Assembly: GCA_001447805.1 (NCBI GenBank) | Contig: CP013099.1 | Coordinates: forward strand, 3,459,181-3,523,180 | Source of the DNA: Candidatus Tenderia electrophaga | GTDB lineage: Bacteria > Pseudomonadota > Gammaproteobacteria > Tenderiales > Tenderiaceae | Length of the DNA: 64,000 bases | Direction: 5' to 3' | Program-made: the position numbers and the translations under genes | Shown: in pieces, positions 54,878 through 63,951 of the stretch | Numbering within the stretch: position 1 is the first letter of the stretch | Layout: every line of letters starts with the position of its first letter | The notes under the pieces: generated by a model | Database searches by the model: none | Seen by the model: only the letters and a program-made list of their open reading frames with translations | Told to the model about the DNA's origin: nothing

Positions 54878-55711
54878 ATGTGGTTGTTCTCAACATACGC
54901 AGTCAAACTGCCGCGGCCGCTGCTGGTGCGCTCGGAGACGGGCGACGCCGTGTCGATGTTGGTCAACGTCAAGGGCTGGGACGCCGAGGTCAGGCTGATC
55001 CCCGCTACCCGCCTCGGACGTATCCGACCGCCCGCCAGCGGCGGCTGGCACTACCCGGTGTCGCAGCTGGAGATCACGGTGGCGCGCGACGGTGAGCTGG
55101 GTGATGAGATGGTGCATGAGGAGGGCGCGCGCGCCGTGGTCGAGCGACTGCTGGTATTTCTGCAGCTGCGTCTGCGCCATTCTTTGTTTGAGGCCATCGA
55201 ACGCTATCAGCAGTTTTACGCCGATGCCGATCCCGCTTCTGGCGCCGCGCGCGATTGGATCGAGATCACGCCGCAGCTCAGCCGGGTGGCCGATTACGCC
55301 GAACGCAACAATATGCATGACTATATGTGCGAACTGTTCAGCAAGGCCTTGTGCCGCGGCCTATTGAGTGACGCCGCCAGCTCCATCGCCCACGGCCGCA
55401 GCCGGCGCGCCTGTCTGGAATTGACCATGGCCTGTGAAACGGCCCTGGGGATGCGGTTGGAAGCCGCCGGCCTGGTCAAGGCCGGCATCGGTTCGGTATT
55501 CAGGAACCAGCACAGCGAGGCGGCGGATGAGATCGTACGGCTGTTCCAGGCCCGCGATGCCATGCGCCACGCCGGCGACGGCCTGTTCCGGTTTGTATCG
55601 GCGGCGAGATGGCGTGAGATCGAGGCCAATTTGACCCGGTGGCAGGCTGCGGTAGAATGTTTAGCCGATTGGCTGAATGCGATGAATCAAGGTCTGCAGG
55701 AAGCATTATAA
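54878..55711 (+). CDS. Unknown protein with a HEPN-like RxxxxH motif
   Basis: 277 aa from ATG 54878; TTG 54872 is possible. Residues 10-100 are beta-rich (PRPLLVRSETGDAVSMLVNV, YPVSQLEITVARDGE). Residues 100-275 are almost all helical. The C-terminal part has VRLFQARDAMRHAGDGLFRF with R226 and H231, the RxxxxH spacing seen in HEPN-fold proteins. No signal peptide or membrane span. I do not recognise the family. It stands alone behind ubiB, with a good terminator 50 bp downstream. Confidence 0.6.
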   Translation: MWLFSTYAVKLPRPLLVRSETGDAVSMLVNVKGWDAEVRLIPATRLGRIRPPASGGWHYPVSQLEITVARDGELGDEMVHEEGARAVVERLLVFLQLRLRHSLFEAIERYQQFYADADPASGAARDWIEITPQLSRVADYAERNNMHDYMCELFSKALCRGLLSDAASSIAHGRSRRACLELTMACETALGMRLEAAGLVKAGIGSVFRNQHSEAADEIVRLFQARDAMRHAGDGLFRFVSAARWREIEANLTRWQAAVECLADWLNAMNQGLQEAL

Positions 55712-55760
55712 CAAGCAACAGGGGTGGATGAGGAACGTGATCCGCCACGGACGGTATGCT

Positions 55761-55786
55761 AAGCCGCTCACTGAGCGGCTTTTTTG
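55761..55786 (+). terminator. Rho-independent terminator after 54878-55711
   Basis: AAGCCGCT, loop CACTG, AGCGGCTT followed by a T run. Perfect 8-bp stem. Confidence 0.85.
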
Positions 55787-55803
55787 TTGTCTACGCCTGC
55801 GGG

Positions 55804-56361
55804 TTAATCCCGCAACAGGGGCTGTTCCACCGAGTGTTTCAGGGCCGTGCCGCCCAGCGCCTCGATCAGGGCCAGGGCGAAATCCATGGCCGGGCCGGGG
55901 CCGCGGCCGGTGATAATCCTGCCGTCGACGGTGACGGCTGCGCCGGTGTAGGTCATGCCGGCAATGTCCATCGTGTCCAAGGTGCCCGGATAGCTGGTGG
56001 CGCGTTTGCCTTCCAATACGCCGGCGCGCGCCAATACCCGCGGCGCGGCACAAATGGCGCAGATGTATTTGTCCGCCGCCGCCATTTTCTGTACCAGCTG
56101 GATGATGCGCTCGTCGTCGTTGAGATTATCGGCACCGGGCAGACCGCCGGGCAGGGCGATCATGTCGTAGTCGTCCTGCAAGGCCTCATCCAGGGTGGTG
56201 TCGGGCAACAGCTGGGTGCCGCGCGCGGCCTTCACCGGACTGAGCTGAGTTTCCAGCCCGGCGGTGGTGACGCTGATCTGGCCGCGGCGCAGCAGATCGA
56301 TCATGGTCACGGCTTCGATTTCTTCACATCCCTGTGCCAGGGGTATCAGGACTTTGCTCAT
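55804..56361 (-). CDS. yajL: DJ-1 family protein (YajL/ThiJ type)
   Basis: 185 aa. MSKVLIPLAQGCEEIEAVTM is the family start with the conserved Glu; the nucleophile Cys is in YICAICAAPRVLAR; LPGGLPGADNL and SYPGTLDTM also match. Oxidative-stress chaperone or deglycase-like enzyme of the cytosol. 13 bp after the DUF488 stop, so probably co-transcribed with it. It is distinct from the PfpI-type paralogue at 15960. Confidence 0.92.
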   Translation of the reverse strand: MSKVLIPLAQGCEEIEAVTMIDLLRRGQISVTTAGLETQLSPVKAARGTQLLPDTTLDEALQDDYDMIALPGGLPGADNLNDDERIIQLVQKMAAADKYICAICAAPRVLARAGVLEGKRATSYPGTLDTMDIAGMTYTGAAVTVDGRIITGRGPGPAMDFALALIEALGGTALKHSVEQPLLRD

Positions 56362-56374
56362 GCTGGGGTCTCCT

Positions 56375-56956
56375 TTAAAAGCTCAAATCGAGCTGTTCCT
56401 GATCGAGCCGATCATAGATGGGCAGTCGGTCGCGGCTGCGTGCCAGCGGGTTGAAGCGGTGTTCCCAGCTGAGATTGGCTTCGATTAAATGGATGATGCG
56501 CCAGTCGCGTAGCCACAGGTAGTCGGCGATCATGCGGCGGTGACATTGATAGGGGTCGCGTTCGGCGCACATGATGGCCACGGTCTGGTGGCCGGCCAGG
56601 CTTATCAGCCGTGTCATGCCGGTCTCGAATAGGCCGCTGGCCATGTGGTCGGCATAGGCCCGGAAGCCGTCGCTGGCCAGGGCGGTATGTGGCGAATCGG
56701 TTTTTTCGCGGCGCCGCCCGCCCAGTTCGCGACCCAGCCAGGCGTAGGCGATGCCTTCGTCCTGCAGTGCCAGCTTGAGACTGTTGCGGTTAAATACGGG
56801 AAAACGGCGCGAACTCGGGTGGCTGCGCACATCGACCAGTTGGACCACGGCGGCGCCCTGCAGCAGGTCGATTAACTCGTCCAGGCTGCGATTGCTGTGA
56901 CCGAGGGTGTACAGCGTTCCCGCCGGTTCCTTGGCTGGATAGTGCGTTTCGACCAC
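56375..56956 (-). CDS. DUF488 family protein
   Basis: 193 aa. LYTLGHSNRSLDELIDLLQG, LVDVRSHPSSRRFPVFNR and IMCAERDPYQCHRRMIADYL (the CaExxxxxCHR motif) are the hallmarks of DUF488. Function unproven; sometimes linked to DNA or nucleotide processing. First gene of a two-gene operon with yajL. Confidence 0.9.
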   Translation of the reverse strand: MVETHYPAKEPAGTLYTLGHSNRSLDELIDLLQGAAVVQLVDVRSHPSSRRFPVFNRNSLKLALQDEGIAYAWLGRELGGRRREKTDSPHTALASDGFRAYADHMASGLFETGMTRLISLAGHQTVAIMCAERDPYQCHRRMIADYLWLRDWRIIHLIEANLSWEHRFNPLARSRDRLPIYDRLDQEQLDLSF

Positions 56957-57062
56957 GGGTGCGTCCGCCTTGGGTTGTCGAAAGGTGAGTGTGTAGAGAG
57001 GGATTCTAAGGCCTTTTATCCGCGCGTATCAAATCCCTTCCGGAGGCCGATTTTCGCCGAAA

Positions 57063-57222
57063 TATTGACACATTATGTCAATAATTTGGCTTTATAGTCA
57101 AAATAATGGCGCAGGAAGACAAAAAAATAGGGCACTTATTGACGGTGCCCTATAGAAGGAGGGTAGGAAGAGATGACTACAGTGTCTCAGCAAGACACTG
57201 CTAATTATTTAGCACATTGTGT
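57063..57222. promoter_or_regulatory. Run of four short inverted repeats between DUF488 and the deacetylase
   Basis: TATTGACA/TGTCAATA (57063-57083), AGGGCAC/GTGCCCT (about 57129-57151), AGTGTCT/AGACACT (about 57180-57198) and GCACA/TGTGC (about 57211-57222). The first is operator-like; the others would fold if transcribed. The region 56957-57265 has no larger gene. Confidence 0.45.
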
Positions 57223-57298
57223 GCCAATATTAAAGAAATCGGCGCAAGTGCCGGGGGAGGGTGGTTTAGGGGGTGTTGTCGCCGGCGCTTTCCGATAA
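57173..57298 (+). CDS. Possible 41-aa small protein
   Basis: ATG 57173 is preceded by AGGAGGGTAGGAAG, one of the better ribosome sites of the window. The frame begins MTTVSQQDTANYLAHCVPIL and ends VVAGAFR with TAA at 57296. It overlaps the end of the deacetylase gene on the other strand by 33 bp. No family; could be chance. Confidence 0.25.
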   Translation: MTTVSQQDTANYLAHCVPILKKSAQVPGEGGLGGVVAGAFR

Positions 57299-58135
57299 CC
57301 CGGAGGTGTTGTAAACCAGCGGACCGGGTGGCGCGCCCGCGGGCCGTGCCCACTGCGTATCGGGACTGTCTTGCAGCAGCGTGCTGACCGGTACCAGTGC
57401 AATACCGGCCCGGGCCAGTTGCGGGATCATCACGCTCAATACCGTCAGCGTGCTGTCATAGGGGTGACCGATACCGATGGCGCTGCCCTGGCGGACCGCC
57501 TTGTTGATCAGGCGTTTGAACTGATGGAGGATGGCGTCGGGGCTGGGGTCATCATCCAGAAACACATCGCGCTGGCGCGCGGGGATGTTGTGTTCCCGGG
57601 CCAGTTGAGCGGCCACGCTATGGTGAGTGGTGCGGCTGTCAACGAAATAGAGCCCGACGCGCTGCGTCAGTTCTTCCATCAGCCATTGCATGTGGCCCGG
57701 GTGGCGGGTTAACAGACTGCCCATGTGGTTGTTGATGCCGGCCACATGGGGGACGGCGTTCAGGTCTTGTCGCAGGGTGGTGCGAAACTGGTGTCTGCTC
57801 ATGTCCAAGGTCAGGGCGCCGGGACCGAGAAAGTGGTTCGATTCCATGGCCTGCATGGGCAGGTGCAGCATGACCTCTTTGCCGAGTCGGTGAGCGCTCT
57901 CGGCCAGTGAGCGGGCGTGGGGCGTGTGGGGCAGAAAGGCGTAGGTGACGGCGCCGGGCAGGTCCAGGGCGCGCAGACCGGCTTCACGCTGGTCGCCCAT
58001 GTCATCGATGATGATGCTGATGCGCATTGTAGCGGCGATGTCCGTTTCGGCCTGGGCCGAAAGGGTGAACAGCAACAGCGCAACCCCGCCCGCTAGGCGG
58101 GCGAGTCTGCGCCGTCTGCGAAGGCCGAAGCGCAA
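57266..58135 (-). CDS. Divergent polysaccharide deacetylase (YibQ-like)
   Basis: 289 aa from a TTG four bases after the ctpA stop. Signal peptide ends SAQA (about residue 29). ISIIIDDMGDQREAGLRALD, PHVAGINNHMGSLLTRHPGH and YFVDSRTTHHSVAAQLAREH are the signature segments of the divergent deacetylase family (DUF610/YibQ). Periplasmic; probably acts on peptidoglycan-type sugars. Last gene of gpmI-envC-ctpA-yibQ, the order known from other gammaproteobacteria. Confidence 0.85.
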   Translation of the reverse strand: MRFGLRRRRRLARLAGGVALLLFTLSAQAETDIAATMRISIIIDDMGDQREAGLRALDLPGAVTYAFLPHTPHARSLAESAHRLGKEVMLHLPMQAMESNHFLGPGALTLDMSRHQFRTTLRQDLNAVPHVAGINNHMGSLLTRHPGHMQWLMEELTQRVGLYFVDSRTTHHSVAAQLAREHNIPARQRDVFLDDDPSPDAILHQFKRLINKAVRQGSAIGIGHPYDSTLTVLSVMIPQLARAGIALVPVSTLLQDSPDTQWARPAGAPPGPLVYNTSGLSESAGDNTP

Positions 58136-58138
58136 GAT

Positions 58139-59470
58139 TTATCTTTGCAGGATCTCCAGCCCTTTCAGCAAATTGAGTGCCTCATAGAGCTGGTAATCGC
58201 GCTTGGCCAGGGATTCTTCTTTTTTCTCGTCATCGCTTGCGGCGTCGCTGGCCCCGTCCTCGATGGCGTCCTGCGTGTCACCGTCGCCGTTTTCCAGATG
58301 GCGCGACAGGTTGGCCTCCTTGATGGGTTCGAAGGGGGAGGGCTCAAGCTCGGCCAGCTTGACGTTTTCCAGCGGGATGTCGGGCACGATGCCTTCGGCC
58401 TGGATGGAGCGGCCGGACGGGGTGTAGTAACGCGCCGTGGTCAGTTTGAGGGCGGCGCCGTTGTGCATGGGCAGGATGGTTTGCACCGAGCCCTTGCCGA
58501 AGGTGGTGTGGCCCATGATGATGGCACGCTTGTGATCCTGCAGGGCGCCGGCGACGATCTCGGAGGCGGAGGCCGAACCGCCGTTGACCAACACCACGAT
58601 GGGGGCGCCCTTCATGATGTCGATGGGAGTGGCCTTGAATTTCATTTCCGAATCATCGATGCGACCTTCGGTGTAGACGATCAGGCCGTCTTCCAGGAAG
58701 GCGTCGGACACCGCCACGGCGGCGTTCAGAACCCCGCCGGGATTATTGCGCAGATCCAGTACGATGCCTTTCAGCTTGCCCTCGTTGTCGCGCTTGAGTT
58801 CGCTCAGGGCATTGATCAGGTTCTCGCCGGTATTGGATTGGAACTGGGTGATGCGGACATAGCCGAAGCCCGGTTCCAGCATGCGCGATTTGACGCTGTT
58901 GACCTTGATCACGGCGCGGGTGATGGTGATTTTGAGCGGCCGGTCTTCGCCTTCGCGCACCACGGTAAGCACGATCTTGGTGCCGGGTTTGCCGCGCATC
59001 AATTTCACCGCTTCGCCAAGCGACAGTCCCTTCACCGGCGCGTCGTCGATGCGAATAATAAGGTCACCGGGCTCGATGCCGGCGCGTTCGGCCGGGGTGT
59101 CATCGATGGGTGAGATAACCTTGACGAAACCGTCTTCCATGCCCACTTCGATGCCCAGGCCGCCGAACTCGCCGCTGGTGCCGACCTGGAGCTCCTTATA
59201 GGCCTCGGGGTCCAAATAGGTGGAGTGGGGATCGAGGCCGGAGAGCATGCCGCGGATGGCGCCTTCCAGCAGGTCGCCGTCCTCGGTGGATTCGACGTAA
59301 TCCGATTTGATCTTGCCGAAGACCTCGGTAAAGGTCCGCAGTTCATCCAGCGGCAGCGGCATTTGGCGCGCCTCTTCGCGCTCTGCCAAAACCCCTTGGC
59401 CTATGGTTAAGGAAACGCCGAGGATCAGGCCGAGGCTGACGAGCAGAAGGTTGCGCGTGGAAAATGTCAT
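58139..59470 (-). CDS. ctpA: C-terminal processing protease CtpA (S41)
   Basis: 443 aa. Signal/anchor at 5-27, PDZ domain about 95-175 (FGGLGIEVGMEDGFVKVISP), protease domain with the catalytic Ser in GGSASASEIVAGAL and the Lys in HTTFGKGSVQT. Trims or degrades envelope proteins, including peptidoglycan hydrolases. A charged tail (GDGDTQDAIEDGASDAASDD) precedes the C-terminus. 4 bp before the deacetylase start. Confidence 0.93.
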   Translation of the reverse strand: MTFSTRNLLLVSLGLILGVSLTIGQGVLAEREEARQMPLPLDELRTFTEVFGKIKSDYVESTEDGDLLEGAIRGMLSGLDPHSTYLDPEAYKELQVGTSGEFGGLGIEVGMEDGFVKVISPIDDTPAERAGIEPGDLIIRIDDAPVKGLSLGEAVKLMRGKPGTKIVLTVVREGEDRPLKITITRAVIKVNSVKSRMLEPGFGYVRITQFQSNTGENLINALSELKRDNEGKLKGIVLDLRNNPGGVLNAAVAVSDAFLEDGLIVYTEGRIDDSEMKFKATPIDIMKGAPIVVLVNGGSASASEIVAGALQDHKRAIIMGHTTFGKGSVQTILPMHNGAALKLTTARYYTPSGRSIQAEGIVPDIPLENVKLAELEPSPFEPIKEANLSRHLENGDGDTQDAIEDGASDAASDDEKKEESLAKRDYQLYEALNLLKGLEILQR

Positions 59471-59624
59471 TTATTAATTGCTCCAATCGAAATGGGTGTG
59501 TGGCGTCGCCGTGTCAAGGGAGGATACTCTTTAATAACGTGCACTTACAAGACTATGACCGCTCCAGCCCGTTTTTGTTGCGGCCTGTCGAGCGTGTCTT
59601 TTTGGGCACCTTCTCGATACCGGG

Positions 59625-60755
59625 CTAGCGGCACCATGCTTCCGGATTGATCGGTTTTCCCTTGTGGCGCATTTCAAAATACAGCGCGGCGCTGTTGTTG
59701 CCACCGCTATTGCCCAATGCCGCGACCGCCTCGTTGGCCGCCACACTGTCGCCCGCATCTTTATACAGACTTTGGTTGTGACCGTAGAGGCTCATGAAGC
59801 CGTTGCCATGATCGACGATCAGCATTAGACCGTAGCCGCGGATCCAGTCGGCGAAGATCACTTTCCCGGGGGCGATGCTGCGTACCTCCTGGCCCTCGGC
59901 GGCGGCGATGGTAATGCCCTGCCACTTGAGCCGACCCTGGCCGCGGGTCTCACCGTAATGATTCTGGATACGTCCCTGTGTCGGCCATTTGAGCTTGCCC
60001 TTGAGTTGGGTCAGGTCGCGAAAGTCCTGGGGCACGGCGCCGGGCGCCGGTGTCAGGTCGCGCAGCAGCTCGCTCAGCGCTTGCTCGTCTTCGAGCAGTT
60101 TGCCGAGCCGTTGTTCCTTGCTGTCGATTTCGCGATTGAGCTTGGCGAGTACGGTTTTGCGCTCGCCGCGGCGCTGTTGCAAGGCTTCACTTTGGCGCCG
60201 TTGTTCCCGTTGTAGTTGCTCCAGGCGTGCGCGGCTTTGGCGCAGGCGGGTCTCGGCATTGTCGAGCTGTTCGATATTGCGCCGGGTCTGTTCCACCGCC
60301 TCCAGTTGGGCACGGGTGAAATAGCCGTAGTAGGTCAAGATGCGGCCCGCCGCGCCGGGGTCGGTCTGGTTGAGCAACATCTTGAGCGCCTGTTGCTGGC
60401 CGGCGCTGAAACCGGCACGGACCTGTTGGCTCAAGCTGTCGCGCTGTTCGGCCAGTGTGTTGCGCAGGGTGCGGGCCTCGTGCTCCAGTTGTCGTTGCGC
60501 CTGTTGTTGTTCTCTGAGTTCGGTTTCGGTCCGGCGTTGCGTGCGGCTGACGGCGGCGATGTCTTTCTCGATGCGGCGGAGTTCCTCACGGTAACGCTGC
60601 AGCTGTTGTTTGTCGCCGCTTAGGTGTTTTTGCAGCTGGCCGATGTCCTTGCGCATCTGTTCCAGGCGCTGCTGTGAGTCCGCGACTGCGCTGGCGCTGA
60701 GAATGAGGCCGGGCAGCAGAGCGATGAGGCACGCATGTAGGGTGGGTGTTTTCAA
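59625..60755 (-). CDS. envC: Murein hydrolase activator EnvC
   Basis: 376 aa from a TTG start. Signal peptide ending AVA (1-25); long coiled coil about 27-235; C-terminal LytM domain from 260. The metal-site residues of active M23 peptidases are lost (GRLKWQGITIAA instead of the HxxxD pattern; only SLYGHNQ recalls the HxH). This is how EnvC activates AmiA/AmiB without cutting itself. Placed between gpmI and ctpA, separated from ctpA by 154 bp without a gene. Confidence 0.9.
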   Translation of the reverse strand: MKTPTLHACLIALLPGLILSASAVADSQQRLEQMRKDIGQLQKHLSGDKQQLQRYREELRRIEKDIAAVSRTQRRTETELREQQQAQRQLEHEARTLRNTLAEQRDSLSQQVRAGFSAGQQQALKMLLNQTDPGAAGRILTYYGYFTRAQLEAVEQTRRNIEQLDNAETRLRQSRARLEQLQREQRRQSEALQQRRGERKTVLAKLNREIDSKEQRLGKLLEDEQALSELLRDLTPAPGAVPQDFRDLTQLKGKLKWPTQGRIQNHYGETRGQGRLKWQGITIAAAEGQEVRSIAPGKVIFADWIRGYGLMLIVDHGNGFMSLYGHNQSLYKDAGDSVAANEAVAALGNSGGNNSAALYFEMRHKGKPINPEAWCR

Positions 60756-60823
60756 ACCGGTGCGAGCATTGTTTGTCGAAGCGATAGGCCGATTATGTGG
60801 CCGCGGCGGTGGGCCGGCAAGGC

Positions 60824-62386
60824 TTACTCGTGCGCATCGTCCTGTAGGCGCATCAACGGGTGGCCGCGCATATTGTCGGGAATCTCCAAGCCCATCAGGT
60901 AGAGCATGGTCGGGGCCACGTCGGCCAGGCTGCCCTGGCTTTCGTCCGCCGTGGCGGGGCGTCCGACATAGACGAAGGGCACGACATTATGGGTGTGGGC
61001 GGTATGGGCCTGGCCGGAATCGTGGTCGCGCATGCGCTCGGCATTGCCGTGATCGGCGGTAATCAAGGCCTCGCCGCCCACTTGTTTGAGGGCGCTGAGG
61101 ACCTTGCCCAGGCACGTGTCGATGGTCTCGATGGCCGTGATCGTGGCATCGAAGTTGCCGGTATGGCCGACCATGTCGGGATTAGCGTAATTGCAGATGA
61201 TGGTGTCGTATTTGCCGCTGCGGATGGCCTCGCACAGTTTGTCGGTGACTTCGTAGGCGCTCATCTCCGGCTTTTCGTCATAGGTGGCGACGTCGGGCGA
61301 GGGGATCAGGATACGGTCCTCGCCGGCAAAGGCGATTTCGATGCCGCCATTGAAAAAGAAGGTGACGTGGGCGTACTTTTCCGTCTCCGCGATGCGCAGT
61401 TGGTGCAGGCCGATGTTGGAAATGTATTCACCGAAGCCGTTGCTGATGTCCTCCGGCGGGAAGGCTACCGGAATGTGGAATTCCTTGTGGTACTCGGTCA
61501 GGCTGATAAAGCCGGCCAGCTTGGGTCTGGCGGTGCGCGCAAAGCCGTCGAAGTCGTCCTCGATGAAGGCGCGGGTGATCTGACGGGCGCGGTCGGAGCG
61601 ATAGTTCATGAACACGATCACGTCGCCGTCTTCGATGGTGACCGGCTTGGTGTCTGCCGGGACGATGGCGGTGGCCTTGACGAACTCGTCATTCTCGCCG
61701 CGCTCATAGGCCATGTTCAGACCGGTGATAGCGTCGGGGGCGCTGAACTCGCCCTTGCCCTGGGTCATCAGGTCATAGGCGGCCTGAATGCGCGGCCAGC
61801 GGTGGTCGCGGTCCATGGCGAAATAACGGCCGACAATGGAGGCGATACGCCCATGCCCAAGTTCCTGAAATTCCTTTTCCATGGCCTTGATCGAAGCGCT
61901 GGCGCTGCGCGGCGGCGTGTCGCGGCCGTCCAGGAAGGCGTGCAGGTAAACCTTGTCGGCGCCGCGATCCACCGCCAGTTTAATGAAGGCCTGAATGTGT
62001 TCTTCATGGCTGTGGACGCCGCCGGGCGACAGCAGGCCGAGCACGTGCACCGCCTTGCCATTTTCGACGGCCGTGTCCACCGCCTGGGTCAGGGTATTAT
62101 TGCTGAAAAACGAACCGGTCTTGATGGAGCGGCTGATGCGGGTGAATTCCTGGTACACCACCCGGCCGGCGCCGAGGTTCAGGTGGCCGACCTCGGAGTT
62201 GCCCATCTGGGAGGCGGGCAGGCCGACTTCGGGGCCGGAGCAGCGTAGAAAGGTGTGCGGGTATTCCTTCCAGATCCGGTCCCAGACCGGGGTATTGGCA
62301 TGTTGGATGGCGTTGAATTCCGCTTCTTCGCTGTAGCCCCAGCCATCCAAGATGATCAGGGTCATAGGTTTTACTGAGTCCGGCAT
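60824..62386 (-). CDS. gpmI: 2,3-bisphosphoglycerate-independent phosphoglycerate mutase
   Basis: 520 aa. [15 protein letters not shown] (first metal Asp), [20 protein letters not shown] with the phospho-Ser, [10 protein letters not shown], and [21 protein letters not shown] in the C-terminal metal site. Mn-dependent glycolytic enzyme, cytosolic. First gene of the gpmI-envC-ctpA-yibQ cluster; 230-bp gap to the divergent arsR-type gene. Confidence 0.96.
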   Translation of the reverse strand: MPDSVKPMTLIILDGWGYSEEAEFNAIQHANTPVWDRIWKEYPHTFLRCSGPEVGLPASQMGNSEVGHLNLGAGRVVYQEFTRISRSIKTGSFFSNNTLTQAVDTAVENGKAVHVLGLLSPGGVHSHEEHIQAFIKLAVDRGADKVYLHAFLDGRDTPPRSASASIKAMEKEFQELGHGRIASIVGRYFAMDRDHRWPRIQAAYDLMTQGKGEFSAPDAITGLNMAYERGENDEFVKATAIVPADTKPVTIEDGDVIVFMNYRSDRARQITRAFIEDDFDGFARTARPKLAGFISLTEYHKEFHIPVAFPPEDISNGFGEYISNIGLHQLRIAETEKYAHVTFFFNGGIEIAFAGEDRILIPSPDVATYDEKPEMSAYEVTDKLCEAIRSGKYDTIICNYANPDMVGHTGNFDATITAIETIDTCLGKVLSALKQVGGEALITADHGNAERMRDHDSGQAHTAHTHNVVPFVYVGRPATADESQGSLADVAPTMLYLMGLEIPDNMRGHPLMRLQDDAHE

Positions 62387-62632
62387 GATTATTAATGTTG
62401 TTCAGGGGGTTAAGAGTCGTCGTCCGGCAAGAGAAGTCGTGCCCGGTGACAGGGGGCATATTATGACATTAACCACCGTTTCATGATAGCGTACGCCGTT
62501 ACGCGGCATAAATGCTACTTAATACATAATTATATAATGTTTTTTTTAAAACAAAAACCTATAATTCCAGGGGTGTGCACTGGGTGGGCTATTATTGGGT
62601 GTGGGCAGTCATAGTGATTGGGGGTGATCGAT

Positions 62633-62950
62633 ATGTTGCAATTGGATAACGAAGGTCTGTTGGACAAGGATGAAGACATCGATTTGGCGGCGCGTTCGCT
62701 GAAGGCCATGTCGCATCCCATTCGCCTGAAGATACTCTGTACCTTGAGCGACGGCGAGGTGAGCGTGCAGGAGATTGTCGACAATGTCGGCACCTCGCAA
62801 AGCAATATCTCACAGCATTTGGCGATATTGCGCGACAAGGGGATTCTGATGTCACGGAAAGACGCGAATCGTGTATATTACCGCGTCGGCGATCGCCGAA
62901 CCTTGCGCCTGATCAGCATGATGAAAGAGCTGTTCTGCGACGCTGAATAA
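62633..62950 (+). CDS. ArsR-family transcriptional regulator
   Basis: 105 aa from ATG 62633, preceded by GGGGGTGAT; TTG 62618 is a weaker option. Winged helix: LKAMSHPIRLKILCTLSDGE, VSVQEIVDNVGTSQSNISQH, LAILRDKGILMSRKDANRVY. No metal-binding Cys pair of the ArsR type is present; a single Cys is in ILCTL and one in the tail LFCDAE. It may respond to redox or sulfide rather than metal, which is a guess. 70 bp upstream of the rhodanese gene, so possibly linked with it. Confidence 0.85.
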   Translation: MLQLDNEGLLDKDEDIDLAARSLKAMSHPIRLKILCTLSDGEVSVQEIVDNVGTSQSNISQHLAILRDKGILMSRKDANRVYYRVGDRRTLRLISMMKELFCDAE

Positions 62951-63019
62951 GGCCGTCCCCGGTGGCGGCGATCTCCAGAATTCATCAAGTAGTCAAATTA
63001 AGGTGGGATAATCGACTCC

Positions 63020-63445
63020 ATGGGGCAGTATTTGGAATTTGCGCGGAATCATCCGCTGTTGATGGCTGCGCTGGTTCTCGTCATCACCCTATTAGTGATG
63101 AACGAGTTCAAGCGCAAGCTGCTCGGTTTTAAAGAAGTCGGCGCCAATGAAGCGGTGCGGCTGATCAATCATGACGATGCGTTGGTATTGGATGTGCGTG
63201 AAGACAAGGAATTTCGTGACGGACATATCCTGCATGCCAAAAACATCCCGCTCGGTTTGCTGGAGAGCCGCCTCGACGAGCTCGAGGCGCACAAAGATAA
63301 ACCGGTGGTCGTGTACTGCCGCACCGGTCAGCGTGCCGCCAAGGCGGGCGCCGTGTTGCAGCGCCAGGGCTTCAACTCCGTTTACAAACTCAAAGGCGGC
63401 ATGCTGGCCTGGACCGATGCCAATATGCCGCTGAGTCGCAAGTAA
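63020..63445 (+). CDS. yibN: Membrane-anchored rhodanese-like protein YibN
   Basis: 141 aa. N-terminal span about 13-29 ([18 protein letters not shown]), then a rhodanese domain: [20 protein letters not shown] and the active-site loop [14 protein letters not shown] with the catalytic Cys. Sulfurtransferase at the inner membrane; in E. coli its gene also precedes secB. 26 bp before secB. Confidence 0.92.
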   Translation: MGQYLEFARNHPLLMAALVLVITLLVMNEFKRKLLGFKEVGANEAVRLINHDDALVLDVREDKEFRDGHILHAKNIPLGLLESRLDELEAHKDKPVVVYCRTGQRAAKAGAVLQRQGFNSVYKLKGGMLAWTDANMPLSRK

Positions 63446-63471
63446 TCCATTCAACAAACAGGAACACAACC

Positions 63472-63942
63472 ATGGCAGAAGCAGAAAACCCGGCCCAGGG
63501 GCAGTTTTCCATTCAGAAGATTTACACCAAGGATGTCTCCTTTGAGACACCCAATTCGCCGGCGATTTTCGCCGAGCAAAAATGGGAACCCGAGGTCAAT
63601 GTGCAGCTCAACAGCCGCGCCGGCAAGATGGAAAACAATATGCACGAAGTGGTGTTGTCGGTGACCGTGACCGCCAAGGTTGGTGAGCAGACCGCCTACC
63701 TGGTGGAAGTGCAACAGGCCGGGGTGTTTCAGACCACCGGTTTCGATGATAAGCAGACGGGGCATCTGCTCGGCTCATTTTGTCCCAATATACTGTTCCC
63801 CTATGTACGCGAAACCATTTCCGATCTGGTGACCCGCGGTGGTTTTCCGCAAATGCTGCTGCAGCCGGTCAACTTCGATGCCATCTATGCCCAACATCTG
63901 CAACAACAGCAGGCCGAGGGGCAGAAAGAGGTGGCGCACTAA
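63472..63942 (+). CDS. secB: Protein-export chaperone SecB
   Basis: 156 aa. [40 protein letters not shown] (near-exact LxxxCPNxLFPYxR motif), [20 protein letters not shown]. Tetrameric cytosolic chaperone that delivers precursors to SecA. Followed by gpsA, as in many gammaproteobacteria. Confidence 0.97.
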   Translation: MAEAENPAQGQFSIQKIYTKDVSFETPNSPAIFAEQKWEPEVNVQLNSRAGKMENNMHEVVLSVTVTAKVGEQTAYLVEVQQAGVFQTTGFDDKQTGHLLGSFCPNILFPYVRETISDLVTRGGFPQMLLQPVNFDAIYAQHLQQQQAEGQKEVAH

Positions 63943-63951
63943 AGCCCGGCG

